Assembly (NCBI GenBank): GCA_023101725.1
Contig: JALJCO010007877.1
Location: 1-64,000, forward strand
Length of the DNA stretch: 64,000 nt
Origin: Atherinomorus stipes
Lineage: Eukaryota > Chordata > Actinopteri > Atheriniformes > Atherinidae
Direction of reading: 5' to 3'
In this document: positions 23,911-34,447 of the stretch, one piece after another
How the letters are laid out: each line of letters starts with the position of its first letter
Position numbering within the stretch: the first letter of the stretch is position 1
Made by a program: the position numbers and the translations under genes
The notes under the pieces: model-generated
The model's database searches: none
Told to the model about the DNA's origin: nothing
Seen by the model: only the letters and a program-made list of their open reading frames with translations

Positions 23911-24479
23911 ATGATGGAACGTTTTTGGAGCACACCCCACCCTCGTCTTCAGGTGGAGAAAGTGAAGGAGGAGGCGGAGAAGTAACAGTCGTTTCCTGTG
24001 CTCCGTCTACCACAGTCCCAGCTCCTAATCCAGCTCTGGCGCCGAGCCTCACCCCGGCCTCCCAGCCCACCATCTCCCTCCTCACGGACAACAACGCCGA
24101 CACCCTGAGCGTGGAGTCGCTCACGCTGCTGCCCCCTGCCGACTCACCCCACCTGCACCCGTGTGCTGCTGCTCACTCCCTTCAGAGACCAGATTCCACC
24201 ATTGCAGAGGAAGAAGAACATAAAGAAGAAGAGCTGCAAGAAGAGGAAGGGTCGCCAATGGAGGAGACCGAGACGGATGCAACAGTTAAAGAGGAAACCA
24301 CGGAGACGAATGAGCTGCTCACACCCACCGATGAGGCTCCAGAGGGAGCAGAAAAACTTGACGGCGAGGACGGAGATTTGCTGCAAGAAAGAGACGACGT
24401 GACAGCAGCAGAGACTGCAGAGGAGAGCGAAGATGGAGAATTGCGCACTGACACACCAGACTCACCTGAGCTGGATTAA
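23911..24479 (+). CDS. clec16a: CLEC16A, terminal coding exon with acidic tail
   Basis: Acceptor CCCTCCCCCTGCAG; stop codon TAA at 24477-24479. After two bases of a split Asp codon the exon encodes 188 residues. The segment SLTPASQPTISLL followed by ADTLSVESLTLLPP matches human CLEC16A (QPTISLL, ADTLSVESLTLVPP) as recalled. Downstream the sequence diverges into a ~95-residue Glu/Asp-rich tail (EEEEHKEEELQEEEG, later DGEDGD and EESEDGEL) ending SPELD. Human CLEC16A ends in a much shorter, mildly acidic region. The tail is expected to be disordered. The frame is open throughout and joins the previous exon in phase, so this is the genuine terminus rather than a read-through. Confidence 0.95.
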
Positions 24480-25337
24480 GAACATGCACACGTTTTCATT
24501 CATGCACTTAATGTCATTTACACACACACAGGACAGAACAATGGGACGGGTCGGCTAAGCAGCTCGGCTGCAGTATATTTTCATGTTGCCTCATGCTGAT
24601 TGTGTGATGTAAATAGTCTTAAGAGACTTTTGGAGGCATCTCATCATTTGTGTTTGCACATGAAGAAAGACTCTTTACACTTCCAATGATACGGACACCG
24701 ACCAAGCCCCAGGCTCAAAGCACATTTGGCTTTCTGTGCGCTCAAAGTGTCGGGTCATGTTTTAGCACGAGCGTCAAGCCGTGCAACCAGCAACATTTTC
24801 TACTCACTCAGATTGATTGTGTATCAGCTTAAACATACTTCGACCTACCGCACACTAATTCTTTGTTGTGTAACTCACTTTCAGAAACCTATTTTTGTGT
24901 CTTATGGTCACATAACATCATTAATGATCGGCTGAGATGTTACAACTAGGCTCAGTCAGCTACATTTGCCTTCTCACTGCTGCATGTTAGATCCATTAGC
25001 AGTTACTGCCACCGTTTGTCTCTGTTTCTTATCTTGGTTTAGTTGTTGTTCCACATGTAAAGACAGCCAACAGTTTCCTGTTTACCAGCAGGTCCCAGAG
25101 AAAGCGGCATCAACAAAGAGGGAGCAGGTCTCAGACTTAGACGTCTCCTTTCCTGCTCGCAGACTGCTCGAGTGCCACGAAACAAAGCATTGTTTAAATA
25201 TGCAACAGCAACAATAACTTTGACCTGCCCCCCCCCCCATTATGGACTTTGACTCCAAATCAATTTCTTTGCTTTTGTCTGTAACTAAAGGGGTCTTCAA
25301 CTCAACAGCCGCAAAAATATTTATCTAAAGAGAAACA

Positions 25338-25425
25338 TCCATCCATTATCTATACCCACTCATGCCAATGCAGAGACCAGAGCATGCTGGAGCCAATCCC
25401 GTTCCATCACAGGGCTAGAGAAAAA
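25338..25425 (-). repeat. RTE-type LINE tail fragment
   Basis: ATCCATCCATTATCTATACC followed ~40 bases later by GCTGGAGCCAATCCC is the reverse complement of the tail of teleost RTE-type repeats (…GGATAGGCTCCAG…GGATGGAT) as I remember it. Recognition is from memory. Confidence 0.6.
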
Positions 25426-26305
25426 TACTAAAGTGTTCATAAATGTGAATAAAAATGACTAGTTATAGAGTTCTATTGGATCTCATAGAATGATTTTGTG
25501 TTGACTTCACAGACAAACCATTTAAAACGAAAACATCAGGTCTGCACATCACAGCTACATCTCTCAGGCTGAATGTATTTTTTTTTCTTTTTTGGGGGGA
25601 TGAAAGACAAAGGAAGTGAACCTAGTTAGAAGCCACTTGCTGCTCTGAAACTCTGCCACCATCCTTTAATTAAATGAATGAAGCTTTACAACTGCAATAA
25701 TCTCAAGAGCTAAGCAGTGGGGGGAGAGATGAATGTAACGTAAAACCTCTCTCTCCGAGCAGCAGGTTTTGTTTCATGTTAATGGCATTGGTGTGTTTTG
25801 ACTTCAATTCATGATTTGATTTTTACAGTTTGGGAACAAAGCACACACATTTTTCACATCTCATCCTTCTTTTCGTCCCTTCTCTCCTGCTTCCTTTACC
25901 CAGCTCACGCTCCCTTTTTTTTCTGTGCCATCATCACAAGTCTTAAAAGCTCCATCATTCTTATTTTTCAACTCTGCTCAGTCCTCAGATTTGTAAATGA
26001 GAAATTCAGAGCAATACTCTGTTTTATGAGTCTTTCTCTAAATATTTCCATCGTGCTTCTGTAAATAGCAGCAGATTGATAGTGGTGATCACTCATATGC
26101 TGAAGAGGCTTGGCACGCTGTAGAGTTGATCAGAGGGCTTTTTTAGGGAACATGTTCCCTGAAACTGCGACTAAAACGCGCCGTGGTGAGCCTCCATTAT
26201 TATCCGATTGTAGTGAGTGTGTGTATGTGATATGTTTGTATGTTCTGTAAATGCTTTGTGCTTTTAAACTTGTAATTATTGTTAATGAACTGAAACAGAG
26301 GATTA

Positions 26306-26324
26306 AATAAAGAAATGCAATAAA
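26306..26324 (+). terminator. clec16a: clec16a poly(A) signals
   Basis: Two canonical AATAAA hexamers 13 bases apart, on the sense strand, ~1.83 kb after the stop codon. Confidence 0.65.
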
Positions 26325-26325
26325 T

Positions 26326-27219
26326 TATTCTACTTAACAACAGTTATACTTAAGTTTTTTTTAAGATTGCAGGATCCTGTACAATGAGAAATTGTAAATC
26401 TGACAGTTTTATTCAGTAAGAAAATGGGCTTTAAATACTCTAAATGTGGTTCAGTTTTATTCTAAAAACTGCAAAGCCCGGTTTTCTGTAAAGGAGAACA
26501 GACTTTACGCACCACTCTTCTATAATTGAGTGTAAACAAAATATTCTACTTCCTATGTGAGAGTCTGTTTAAAAGCTGAAAAAAGCTGATGTGGCCTCTA
26601 CCTGTTTGTGGCTGCTGCAGGGGCCCCTCAGTCATCTTGTGGTCTGTATGTGTTACTTTTATCGCTGAGGTTCCTCTCTTCAGGGAAGTCTGGTTGTGTG
26701 TGCGTAAACGTGAATAGGTTCCTGGTACTGAAGCGGTACTCAGTGTGTGTGTTTTCTCTGTACTCGAACCACATTCACAGCAGTAGTTTGAAGTTTTGAA
26801 TGTCGAGATCTCAGACAGATTTGACGTAGTGTGCAGTTTCACACAGATGCACCTCCTCACATAGTGGCAGTGCTAAATATAAGCGCTTGAAAAAGGATTT
26901 ATAACCGTGTCTTGGTTAGTGCTCAGTAATGCAACTGAAATAAAAGAAGATTTGGGAAAATATACAGATTTTTTTTTATTATTATTAAGTCTGTAGAGAA
27001 GTTAATACCATGTCAGTTTGTTTAGATCCCACTTTACACTGTAAGTTCAGCCTCATTTATGATATGTTGGTCCATTTTTATTCATATCTATAATGAAAAT
27101 TTGTCCACTGATGGTCCATTCATGGTTCAGACACTTCTTTTGTATTTTTGTGGTTAATCATCTTATTAGAGAAGCATGTTATGCAGTCAATACCAGCGTT
27201 GCACACGGATCCTGCCGAC
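26326..27219. other. Intergenic spacer between clec16a and socs1, first part
   Basis: AT-rich, no gene recognised. Open frames up to 104 codons have no domain or codon pattern that I can support. Confidence 0.5.
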
Positions 27220-27450
27220 AACGCCAGAATGTGACAGGGTATGGAACGGAGGGCCCGGGCGGGATTTGATCCCCAGACTACCAAGTGAAATTCATGCACG
27301 CTGACCATCCAGCCAAAGAAACATCCCTGTGGCCAAGTAGCCAGGGCGCGTGATCTATCGGAGGCATAGTGACAGGACCCCACACTGCGTAACTTTTGTG
27401 AGTAGAGAATGTCACATGAGGCCACTGGTCTTTTACCACCAGCAACCAAA
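27220..27450 (-). repeat. tRNA-derived SINE-like repeat
   Basis: On the minus strand a box-A-like string TGGCTGGATGGTCAGCG is followed ~25 bases later by a box-B-like string GGGGATCAAATCCCGCCC. This is the internal promoter arrangement of tRNA genes and tRNA-derived SINEs. No full cloverleaf with acceptor stem was found, so a functional tRNA is not called. A related fragment occurs at 14655-14760. Confidence 0.65.
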
Positions 27451-28256
27451 ATTAGCTGGCTTAGCTTAGAACTAACTTAGCAAGTATGGATAAGGGTAAA
27501 CTAAAATGGGCAATTATCGCCCTTCATGTAGTACAGGAAGGTAGTAAACTTAATTTTAAAAATGTCTTTTGGTCTCTTAGTTTTATTAATAATTAGCCAA
27601 CCAAAGCTTAGCTGCTCCTTTGAGCTTTAACATATTTTTGCAGTTACCTGGTCAACATTTTTGAGCTAAAAAAAAAAAAAATAGGCTAAAGATTTCAATA
27701 GAAAATGGATAAATATTAATTATATTTAAAAAAAAGAAAATACAGATAAAACTCATTAATGCTGCTACTGGTATTGTCATATGTGACATACTAATCTTAT
27801 GAGAACTGAAAAGACAGATTGAAAACAGTTACCCCATTTTTGTGCTAAGCTAAGCTAGCAACTGTGGGAGTTGCTGATTAGTCAATGTACAAAATGACCA
27901 ATATTGCTCATGTATTCCCCTTCCCACACACACACACTTACATACTATTATATTCTGCAATTACCAAATATAAACTAGGCATTTATCTGCTGAGTTCAAT
28001 GACTTTTGTTCCAGAGCCCATTTTTTGGAAAATTCTTATCAGAGCTTGTTCCTCTTATCCAACATGTCCAACGATTCCAGTAAGTACACGGTGATCATGC
28101 TGTGAGTTATTCTGTTGACAAGAATTGGACCAAACAAGGAAGGCAGATGACTAGACTTCCTCATTATTTCTCAATGACAAAATTGGGAAAACAAAGACAT
28201 AAACAATAGAGCTACCGGATAGTTTAATATAACTGCTAGCTTGGAAGCAGTAATCA
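27451..28256. other. Intergenic spacer, nothing recognised
   Basis: AT-rich, with poly-A runs. No gene or definite repeat. Confidence 0.5.
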
Positions 28257-28879
28257 CCTTACCAAAAAGAAGTATTGCTTAAGTACATGTCATTAAGTAT
28301 ACTCAAGTATAGTAAAGTATATACCCCAAGAGTACTTTTATTTAACAAGAACACTGATACTTGTTAATGTGGCCATAGCAGTAGCCTATACTAACAAGTT
28401 TACTTCTTGGGACTAAATTGTCCCACTTTAAGTATTTAAAAGTACACTTGACTGAAAATAATCTTCTTGTTACTTTACTCCTACAAAAACTTCAAGCTTA
28501 CTTTTACTTTTAGAAAGTACACTTTTAAGTATACAAAAGTACACTTTTAAGTAGACTAAAAGTAATATATATATAATATGAACTGGCGGTTTTCAAAGTG
28601 TGAGCGAGCTAGCAGCTAAATCTTACAAGATTTAAAAACATGATAGAATGTAGATCTTGCAGTAGCCTATGCCACAAAGAAACCAGTATGTGTGAAAATG
28701 TACAATGAATGTACTACTATTACAGCAAATCGTTCAAAAGTTTAAATGTAAGTAGGCTATAGGCTAAATATACTTAAACTTCTAGTATATTTATTAGTAA
28801 ACTGAAAGTATACTGTCTTATTTAAAGCTTGAAATTAGTATACTTCAAGCGTACTTGCATATACTTCTTTTTGGTAAGG
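28257..28879. mobile_element. Non-autonomous inverted-repeat DNA element (623 bp)
   Basis: Perfect 19-bp terminal inverted repeats: CCTTACCAAAAAGAAGTAT at the left and its exact reverse complement at the right end. The interior is unusual, filled with variations of the AAGTATACTT / AAGTACACTT theme, so it can fold on itself at many places. No coding sequence. A target-site duplication was not evident, so the superfamily is unassigned. Confidence 0.85.
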
Positions 28880-29839
28880 GATGTTTTATAGCATAATGTT
28901 AAAAGGGTCCATAAAGCCATTTTCAACTTAATTTAGATTAGAAAGCGGACGTCATCCTTCCTCAAGTCTATGAAACACATTCTCTCCCTATTCTTTCTCA
29001 GAACAACCTCTTTCTGTTTAGGTGTGTGATTTCATTTGGTTTCTGTAGAAGTTCATGCATGTGTACAAATAAAGACCAAAAAAACTCCCAAGTAAAGTAT
29101 TCAACAGAAATCAGCTGTTAAGCACTGAGTCACTAAACCCCTCACTTCACCTTTCACTTCTCAAAATAGTCGGGAATGTCCTGTAAACAGAGGAGTTGAG
29201 CGAAACTGACACATATGATGATCATCACTAGGCCTACAAAAACTCACACTTAAATATCATTTCATGCTTAAATATCTTTCATTTTGGCTCAAGAAAAGAG
29301 GAAGAACCGATATCAGCCACAGAAGTAAAGGTGTTAAATCTCTCGGTATTGATAAGAGTCATGACTCGATCTGAATGTGTGTCTGCACATTAGCAGATAA
29401 TATCTGCTAACTAGTCTGGCTTAACTTGAACCAGACTGTGGGTAATATAATCAATATGACTCACCTGCGTGTGTTTTATTACATATGTCTGGACCCAAGA
29501 GGTTTGTAAAATGAAAGAAAATCCCCATCACCAAGTTTTATGTTGAGGTTTGATTTTAGCGTTGGAGGCTTGGTGTGGTTTGAGGAAACACTGATGACTT
29601 ATGAAAGTTACAACTTCAGGATATAAATCAAGTTTACATCAAACTAAATGACAAAGTGATGTTCACAAATGTCATGGTTTTCATAAGATAAACATTTATG
29701 AGCAAGCAGACAAACATCTCTTAAGCACTCACAAATATTTTTTCTTTTTTTAGATTTTATACACAAATATACAAAGATATTGAAGAAGACATTCATGAAC
29801 ATATACAAACACATGTTTTTTTCTTTTATATGTTTGGTT
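28880..29839. other. Intergenic spacer, nothing recognised
   Basis: AT-rich sequence, no open frame of note and no repeat identified. Confidence 0.5.
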
Positions 29840-30345
29840 GCTTATATAAACAAAATTATTAATACCCTCAAATTAAGGAAGGAAAACAAAGAGCTGTTAG
29901 TGAAATAAGATTAAATTGACAAAAGTAATAATAAATAAAAATCCTATGAAAATCATGACATTGATTTTGAATTGTGGTTTGAAAGAAATATTAAAAACAA
30001 GTCACAAAAAATAAAACCGAAATAAGCATACGCTGAAGCTAAAATTCTGTTGAGCAGCACTTTGAGGCAATCACTACAATCAGGTCGTCTCTGTAATGTT
30101 CAAGAAAACATCGACACCTCTTGACAGGCATTTTGGTCCACTGTTATTGGGAAAGGCACTCTTATGTGTCTGGGACAGTTTTATTTGTTTTGTTTTTTTA
30201 AATTATTATTATTATTATTTCCAACAACAGTTAAAAAGCAACATTTTATTTCACTAATATAAAATTTTGTTTCTTGTTAGTTTGAATTACTATTGTGAAA
30301 TTAGCCTTTTCTTTTATTGGAGGGTATGAATAATTTTGAGAATGA
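29840..30345 (-). mobile_element. Decayed Tc1-like element
   Basis: Left CAAAATTATTAATACCCTC is matched inversely by the right arm (reverse complement CAAAATTATTCATACCCTCC). Between them, ~30050-30170, minus-strand sequence resembles Tc1 transposase (CACCTCTTGACAGGCATTTT as seen on the plus strand). Most of the coding region is deleted. Confidence 0.65.
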
Positions 30346-30350
30346 TGGTA

Positions 30351-30353
30351 TAT

Positions 30354-30424
<71 letters not shown>
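30351..30424. repeat. (TA)n microsatellite
   Basis: About 35 TA units with a few interruptions, followed by (TGTA)n and (TG)n up to ~30482. Confidence 0.95.
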
Positions 30425-30429
<5 letters not shown>

Positions 30430-30577
30430 AATGTATGTATGTATGTATGTATATTAAATCCAATGTAGGTGTGTGTGTGTGTGCAGGGTTATATATGTTA
30501 TATATTGTATGAGTATATTGTATTCACCTTGACCTTTTTCTGATTATGTGTTCTCATGTACTGCTGTTACAACTGTT

Positions 30578-30812
30578 TTTAAAGGTAGAGTCCGAAGTCC
30601 CCGCAGCATTTCTGTTTGCAAACCACAGTCTTCAAACTGAGCGCTCCTCCCTCTCAGGCTAATGGCCGCCTCGTTCTTTAACCTATTCAGCTTCAAGCTT
30701 CTCCTTCAGAGCTCAGAAGCGGGTAAAAGCCAAACCAATGTTAACCCTGGTTTTCCAACGTGCACTAAAAACTTTAAAGCTCTTACCTTTTCTTCGGTGC
30801 CTCTGATGTTTT

Positions 30813-30866
<54 letters not shown>

Positions 30867-31155
30867 TTTGAGAGCTCGAGTGACTGGCGTCTGCTCCAAT
30901 CATAAGCTTATTTCCACACAGCGTCATGCTCTTAGCTCTGTCATTGGCTGGCGATAAACGGAAATCTCCACCCAGAAACATCCCGAACACGCCAAAACAA
31001 AGCTAAAGAGCGAATTACAGGCAGGGGGAGAGGAAGTTGCATTCAAACACACCACTGCACGCGAGTGAAGGCCCAAAGGCACAGTTTGAGACGGATTTCA
31101 CTTGCACAAGTCTAACTTTTATTTTCAGGGGGGGAACTTCAAACTCTACCTTTAA
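30578..31155. mobile_element. Non-autonomous inverted-repeat DNA element (~578 bp) carrying a (CTTT)n tract
   Basis: Left TAAAGGTAGAGTCCGAAGT and right, as reverse complement, TAAAGGTAGAGTTTGAAGT, differing at two of 19 positions. The interior is GC-richer than the flanks and holds (CTTT)n at 30809-30865. No target-site duplication was evident. Confidence 0.75.
30809..30865. repeat. (CTTT)n microsatellite
   Basis: About 13 CTTT units; purine/pyrimidine strand asymmetry over the whole tract. Confidence 0.95.
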
Positions 31156-33009
31156 ATTGACCCCTGGGAACAAAGTTGTTTGAATTGAACATACAGTTAT
31201 ATAGATATTGCAAAATAGAAGGCACACACACATAATGAAGTCTGTTATATCGCATAATTACAAGAAATTTTGTTTTCTTGTGTGTGAACCATTAACAGTC
31301 TTCAGCATGACATGGCAGGAAAGTTTTTTGACCAACAGAGAATTGTATTGGTACACCAGTTGTTTTGTTGGTCCAACTTTGAATACAGTAACATTTACAA
31401 AGTGAACTTTACCTGGTTGAGTTGGTGGTCTCTCCTACCCACTGAAAAGGTCATAATTTCTATTTGGAAATGACAAACCACAAGGTTTTGCTGGGGACCT
31501 CATGTTCTAGGTCACAAAGCTCAAAACTTTGCTGATGGGAACCAAACATGTTGGTCAAGAAAGACTTGGAGAAAAGAAACCAGAATAGAAACCAGAATGT
31601 GGATGTCAGGAAGACAAGATAACTGAGCTATAAGCCGAAACCAACTACTGATTTGCCCACTGATACACCAAAGAGGGTAAAGGTGGCAGAAATTCTTCTG
31701 AACGGGAGATAAGTTAACCAAGAATGGGCTTACCTGTTGGTTCAGTTAGCATTAGCACATTAGCATCTCTGCATACAAAATAACTGCAGCTGCACCTAAG
31801 TTGAGAATATGCTTTGACAGTAAACACATGGCGACAACCTCGATGTTGCATCAATGTTTGTGACTTTAGACACCATGAAAGAATGATTTAACCCAAAGTT
31901 CACATAAAATTGAGTTGCATTTGTGTGCATATACAACTAGTGATGAGTCATTCATGAACAAGCCTATTTCTGTCTAAGAGAGCTGAATCTTTGAAAAGAG
32001 CTGAACTTCTTATCACTACATGCAACTATCTCATGTAACCATAGGAAAGACTCGCCATTATTGTGGAATGAGGAGTGACATCATAACCTGGATGCATTCA
32101 ATACAGCAGCATTAAACAATGGACATTAGCCTGATTCATACAACAGATTCATCCAAGCCCAACCAGCCAAGACCAAACATAAGCTTCCTGAGTGTCTGGA
32201 GCAAGCTTTAGCTTTGAATTGATAACTCATATTGTCCAGCTGTTGAAGCTTCTGCCCTCCTGATCGTATCTGTAACATCCATGGGGAGAAGGAATGATAT
32301 CCTCATGATGACTAGTTGCAGCGGTACGCTCTGACGAAATGTGTCAGCAAACTCAACGCACTGGGCAATATCTTTGTCTCACACACACAAATATTTATGA
32401 ATCACATGCTCAAACTTGACAAGCCCACATGGTGTAGTAATTCCTCTGTCGTTAGTTACTCATCACAAAGCAGTCATCTTTTCAACCTTCAGCTTCAGGT
32501 GGGTTTGTGTTCATCGTGGCTTGACAGATTTCTTCACCTCATTACGCTAATTATTTAAACGAAATTCAAAACTAAAATAAAAAAAGTGAACTCCAACTCC
32601 AACTTTGATCTAACGCGTCTCGCCACGTAACCACGAACCCAAAAAATTTCCCACTTCCTCATGAGGAAATTTGAACCTGCACCAAGTCTGTATTAGACTG
32701 AAAGTACACACACACTCATTCATTTACACACTTCATTATGTGTCACCTCTGCGTCTGTTTCTGGTAAGTGTGTGTGTATAAGCGTAAAAATCCATTTACT
32801 ACCAAAGAAGCCCCACCCACTTATCACTCTGGCCTACAGAGATGACTCACTGTGGTGACAATACTGTACACTATCCTCCACAGTTCCTGTCTGCCTGTCT
32901 GTCCTCTTATCTGTGACGGAGCACCAACAAAGTTTGAGGGTGTGTTACTCCTCCTTCCTTTCACAAAACTATGCAATGAGACATGAATAGAGGCACAGAA
33001 ACGCAGCGG
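31156..33009. other. Intergenic spacer with a possible short hAT-like MITE at ~31939-32022
   Basis: CTAGTGATGAGTCATTCATG at ~31939 and the inverted partner CTTATCACTACATG at ~32013 suggest an ~85-bp miniature hAT-like element; evidence is thin. No gene is seen in the rest of the stretch. Confidence 0.4.
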
Positions 33010-33026
33010 AGTATATTTAAATATGT

Positions 33027-33032
33027 TTTATT
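33027..33032 (-). terminator. socs1: socs1 poly(A) signal
   Basis: AATAAA on the minus strand, ~770 bases after the socs1 stop. It gives an ordinary-length 3'UTR. I see one ATTTA pentamer in it (~33545), fewer than typical AU-rich instability elements. Confidence 0.65.
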
Positions 33033-33801
33033 AAAATATAATAAAAGACAAAAAAAAAGCTGAAAAATAGATATTCAGGATTGATAAACTAATCCATTTA
33101 TCTGATCAGTGGAGGACGGCTGAATAGGAGGAGCAACTCCTCTTACAGTACAGTACAAGATGACATCAGAAGTGCCTTCCTGATATCCTTTGCAATACAT
33201 CTCGGTTACAGGGTAAAGCTCACACACATTTGAGCCTTCAGTGGTGAAAAACATTCAGGTGTGATGTAAACGTCAAACAACATTAGAGTGTTACAATCTG
33301 CTACAAAATATTATCTCACTGGTGCATGTGCTTGACAAACGTTCTGACCACGCCGTCCACCATGTCTCTAAAGATTCAGATTTCAGTGTCCTTCCGTGAC
33401 ATTTCTTGGCGACAACCGTCACAGCTGCATCCAGAACTCTCTTCATCGTTGGCCTATCTCCGCTGTGTGCGTAGTTTCTTCTTAATGCAGCACTTTCGAA
33501 AGGATGCTCTGTCCATGTGCAACTTGGAGTTGAGCCCCCGAGGTAATAAATGTTGAAAACTTATTGAAGTACCACGTCCGAGTGGAAGCCATCTGTTCTT
33601 GACTGTGGCCATAATGTCGCATCACAGGCATTTGCGACATTAAAGAGTCTGTTGCTTTTGTCAGTAACCATGGTGATCCAGTCTCAATGTCCCATATGTG
33701 ACGGGCAGACTTGGTCAGCCCTTCCAGTGTATCCTTACTTGGTAAAGACCACCAACTTGAAATGAGGCACAGTAGAGTTAAAACTCTACATGGCAGACTG
33801 G
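33033..33801 (-). other. socs1: socs1 3'UTR
   Basis: Between the TGA stop (33804-33802) and the AATAAA at 33027-33032. The longer open frames here on either strand (for example 33934-33482) are shadows with no conserved domain. Confidence 0.65.
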
Positions 33802-34446
33802 TCACAGTTTGTAAGGGAATTCCAAGAGGAAGTTCTGGACCACATGTGTGACAGGCAGCTTTGAAACCTGGTTCTTCCCACCGCACTGCTCCATGATACG
33901 CCTCCTGCACAGCTCCTGCAGCGTTGGCTTCCATTTCCTGTGAGGGGTGCTCAGGCTTTTCTTGGGTGAATTGATGTAATGCTCCAAGAGGGCAAAAAGT
34001 GTCGGGAAGGAGCGCTCGTTGCCCGCAAGTGAGAACTTCTGATTCTTGTAGTCGATGCGCACGCTGACCGGCCCAGTCTTGGCGTGGTAGGACAGCGTGA
34101 AGAAGACGTCTTTCTGCCGGCTGTCGCGGATGAGGAAGCTGCCCAGCGGAGCGTCCTGTAACATGCGGTGAGCTTCCTCCACTCCCAGAGGCCCCCAGTA
34201 GAAGCCACAGCGCTCGAGCTTGGCTGCCGTGTCTGTGATGATGTTGCAGTCTTCTTTGGAGGAGAAAGTGGGGAAGTGAGTCAGATACGTAGAGCGGGCA
34301 GGTGCAGATGTCAGGTTTGGGTTTGGGTTTGGGTTTGGGTTCGGGCTGGCCTGGCGCTGACGCTGCTCTGACTCTGTGCGAGAGGATGAGGATGAGCTTG
34401 ACAAAGGGGGCTTATTATTCCCTTCCACTGTGCTGTCGGCTACCAT
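33802..34446 (-). CDS. socs1: Suppressor of cytokine signalling 1 (SOCS1), complete coding exon
   Basis: 214 residues, single coding exon, as in other vertebrates. Residues ~1-53 are low-complexity (Ser7 run at ~16-22, six Pro-Asn dipeptides at ~35-46). The kinase inhibitory region LTHFPTFSSKED lies at ~55-66, the SH2 domain at ~81-158 starting GFYWGPL, with the phosphotyrosine-binding Arg107 in FLIRDSR. The SOCS box at ~175-214 has a BC-box TLQELCRRRI (T-L-x3-C) for elongin B/C; LPVT stands in place of the CUL5 LPxP motif, in line with the weak CUL5 binding known for SOCS1. SOCS1 binds activated JAKs and cytokine receptors and shuts down interferon and interleukin signalling. The start is chosen at 34446 because a 3' splice site ends one base upstream; an in-frame ATG at 34494 lies in the intron. 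MVADSTV resembles human MVAHNQV. Confidence 0.97.
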   Translation of the reverse strand: MVADSTVEGNNKPPLSSSSSSSRTESEQRQRQASPNPNPNPNPNLTSAPARSTYLTHFPTFSSKEDCNIITDTAAKLERCGFYWGPLGVEEAHRMLQDAPLGSFLIRDSRQKDVFFTLSYHAKTGPVSVRIDYKNQKFSLAGNERSFPTLFALLEHYINSPKKSLSTPHRKWKPTLQELCRRRIMEQCGGKNQVSKLPVTHVVQNFLLEFPYKL

Positions 34447-34447
34447 C

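Larger units (their letters stand above)
24480..26325 (+). other. clec16a: clec16a 3'UTR
   Basis: Follows the stop codon and runs to two AATAAA signals at 26306-26311 and 26319-26324. An earlier AATAAA at ~25449 offers a shorter transcript. It includes an RTE-tail fragment (~25338-25425) and a perfect 16-base palindrome AGGGAACATGTTCCCT near 26143. The extent is inferred from the poly(A) signals, not from transcripts. Confidence 0.7.

Noticed and set aside
24144..24454. Ser-rich minus-strand frames opposite the last clec16a exon
   Set aside because: They are the antisense shadow of the Glu-rich coding sequence.
33482..33934. 150-codon minus-strand open frame overlapping the socs1 coding exon
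   Set aside because: It is another frame of the socs1 exon and 3'UTR; no domain, and the SOCS1 frame explains the sequence.
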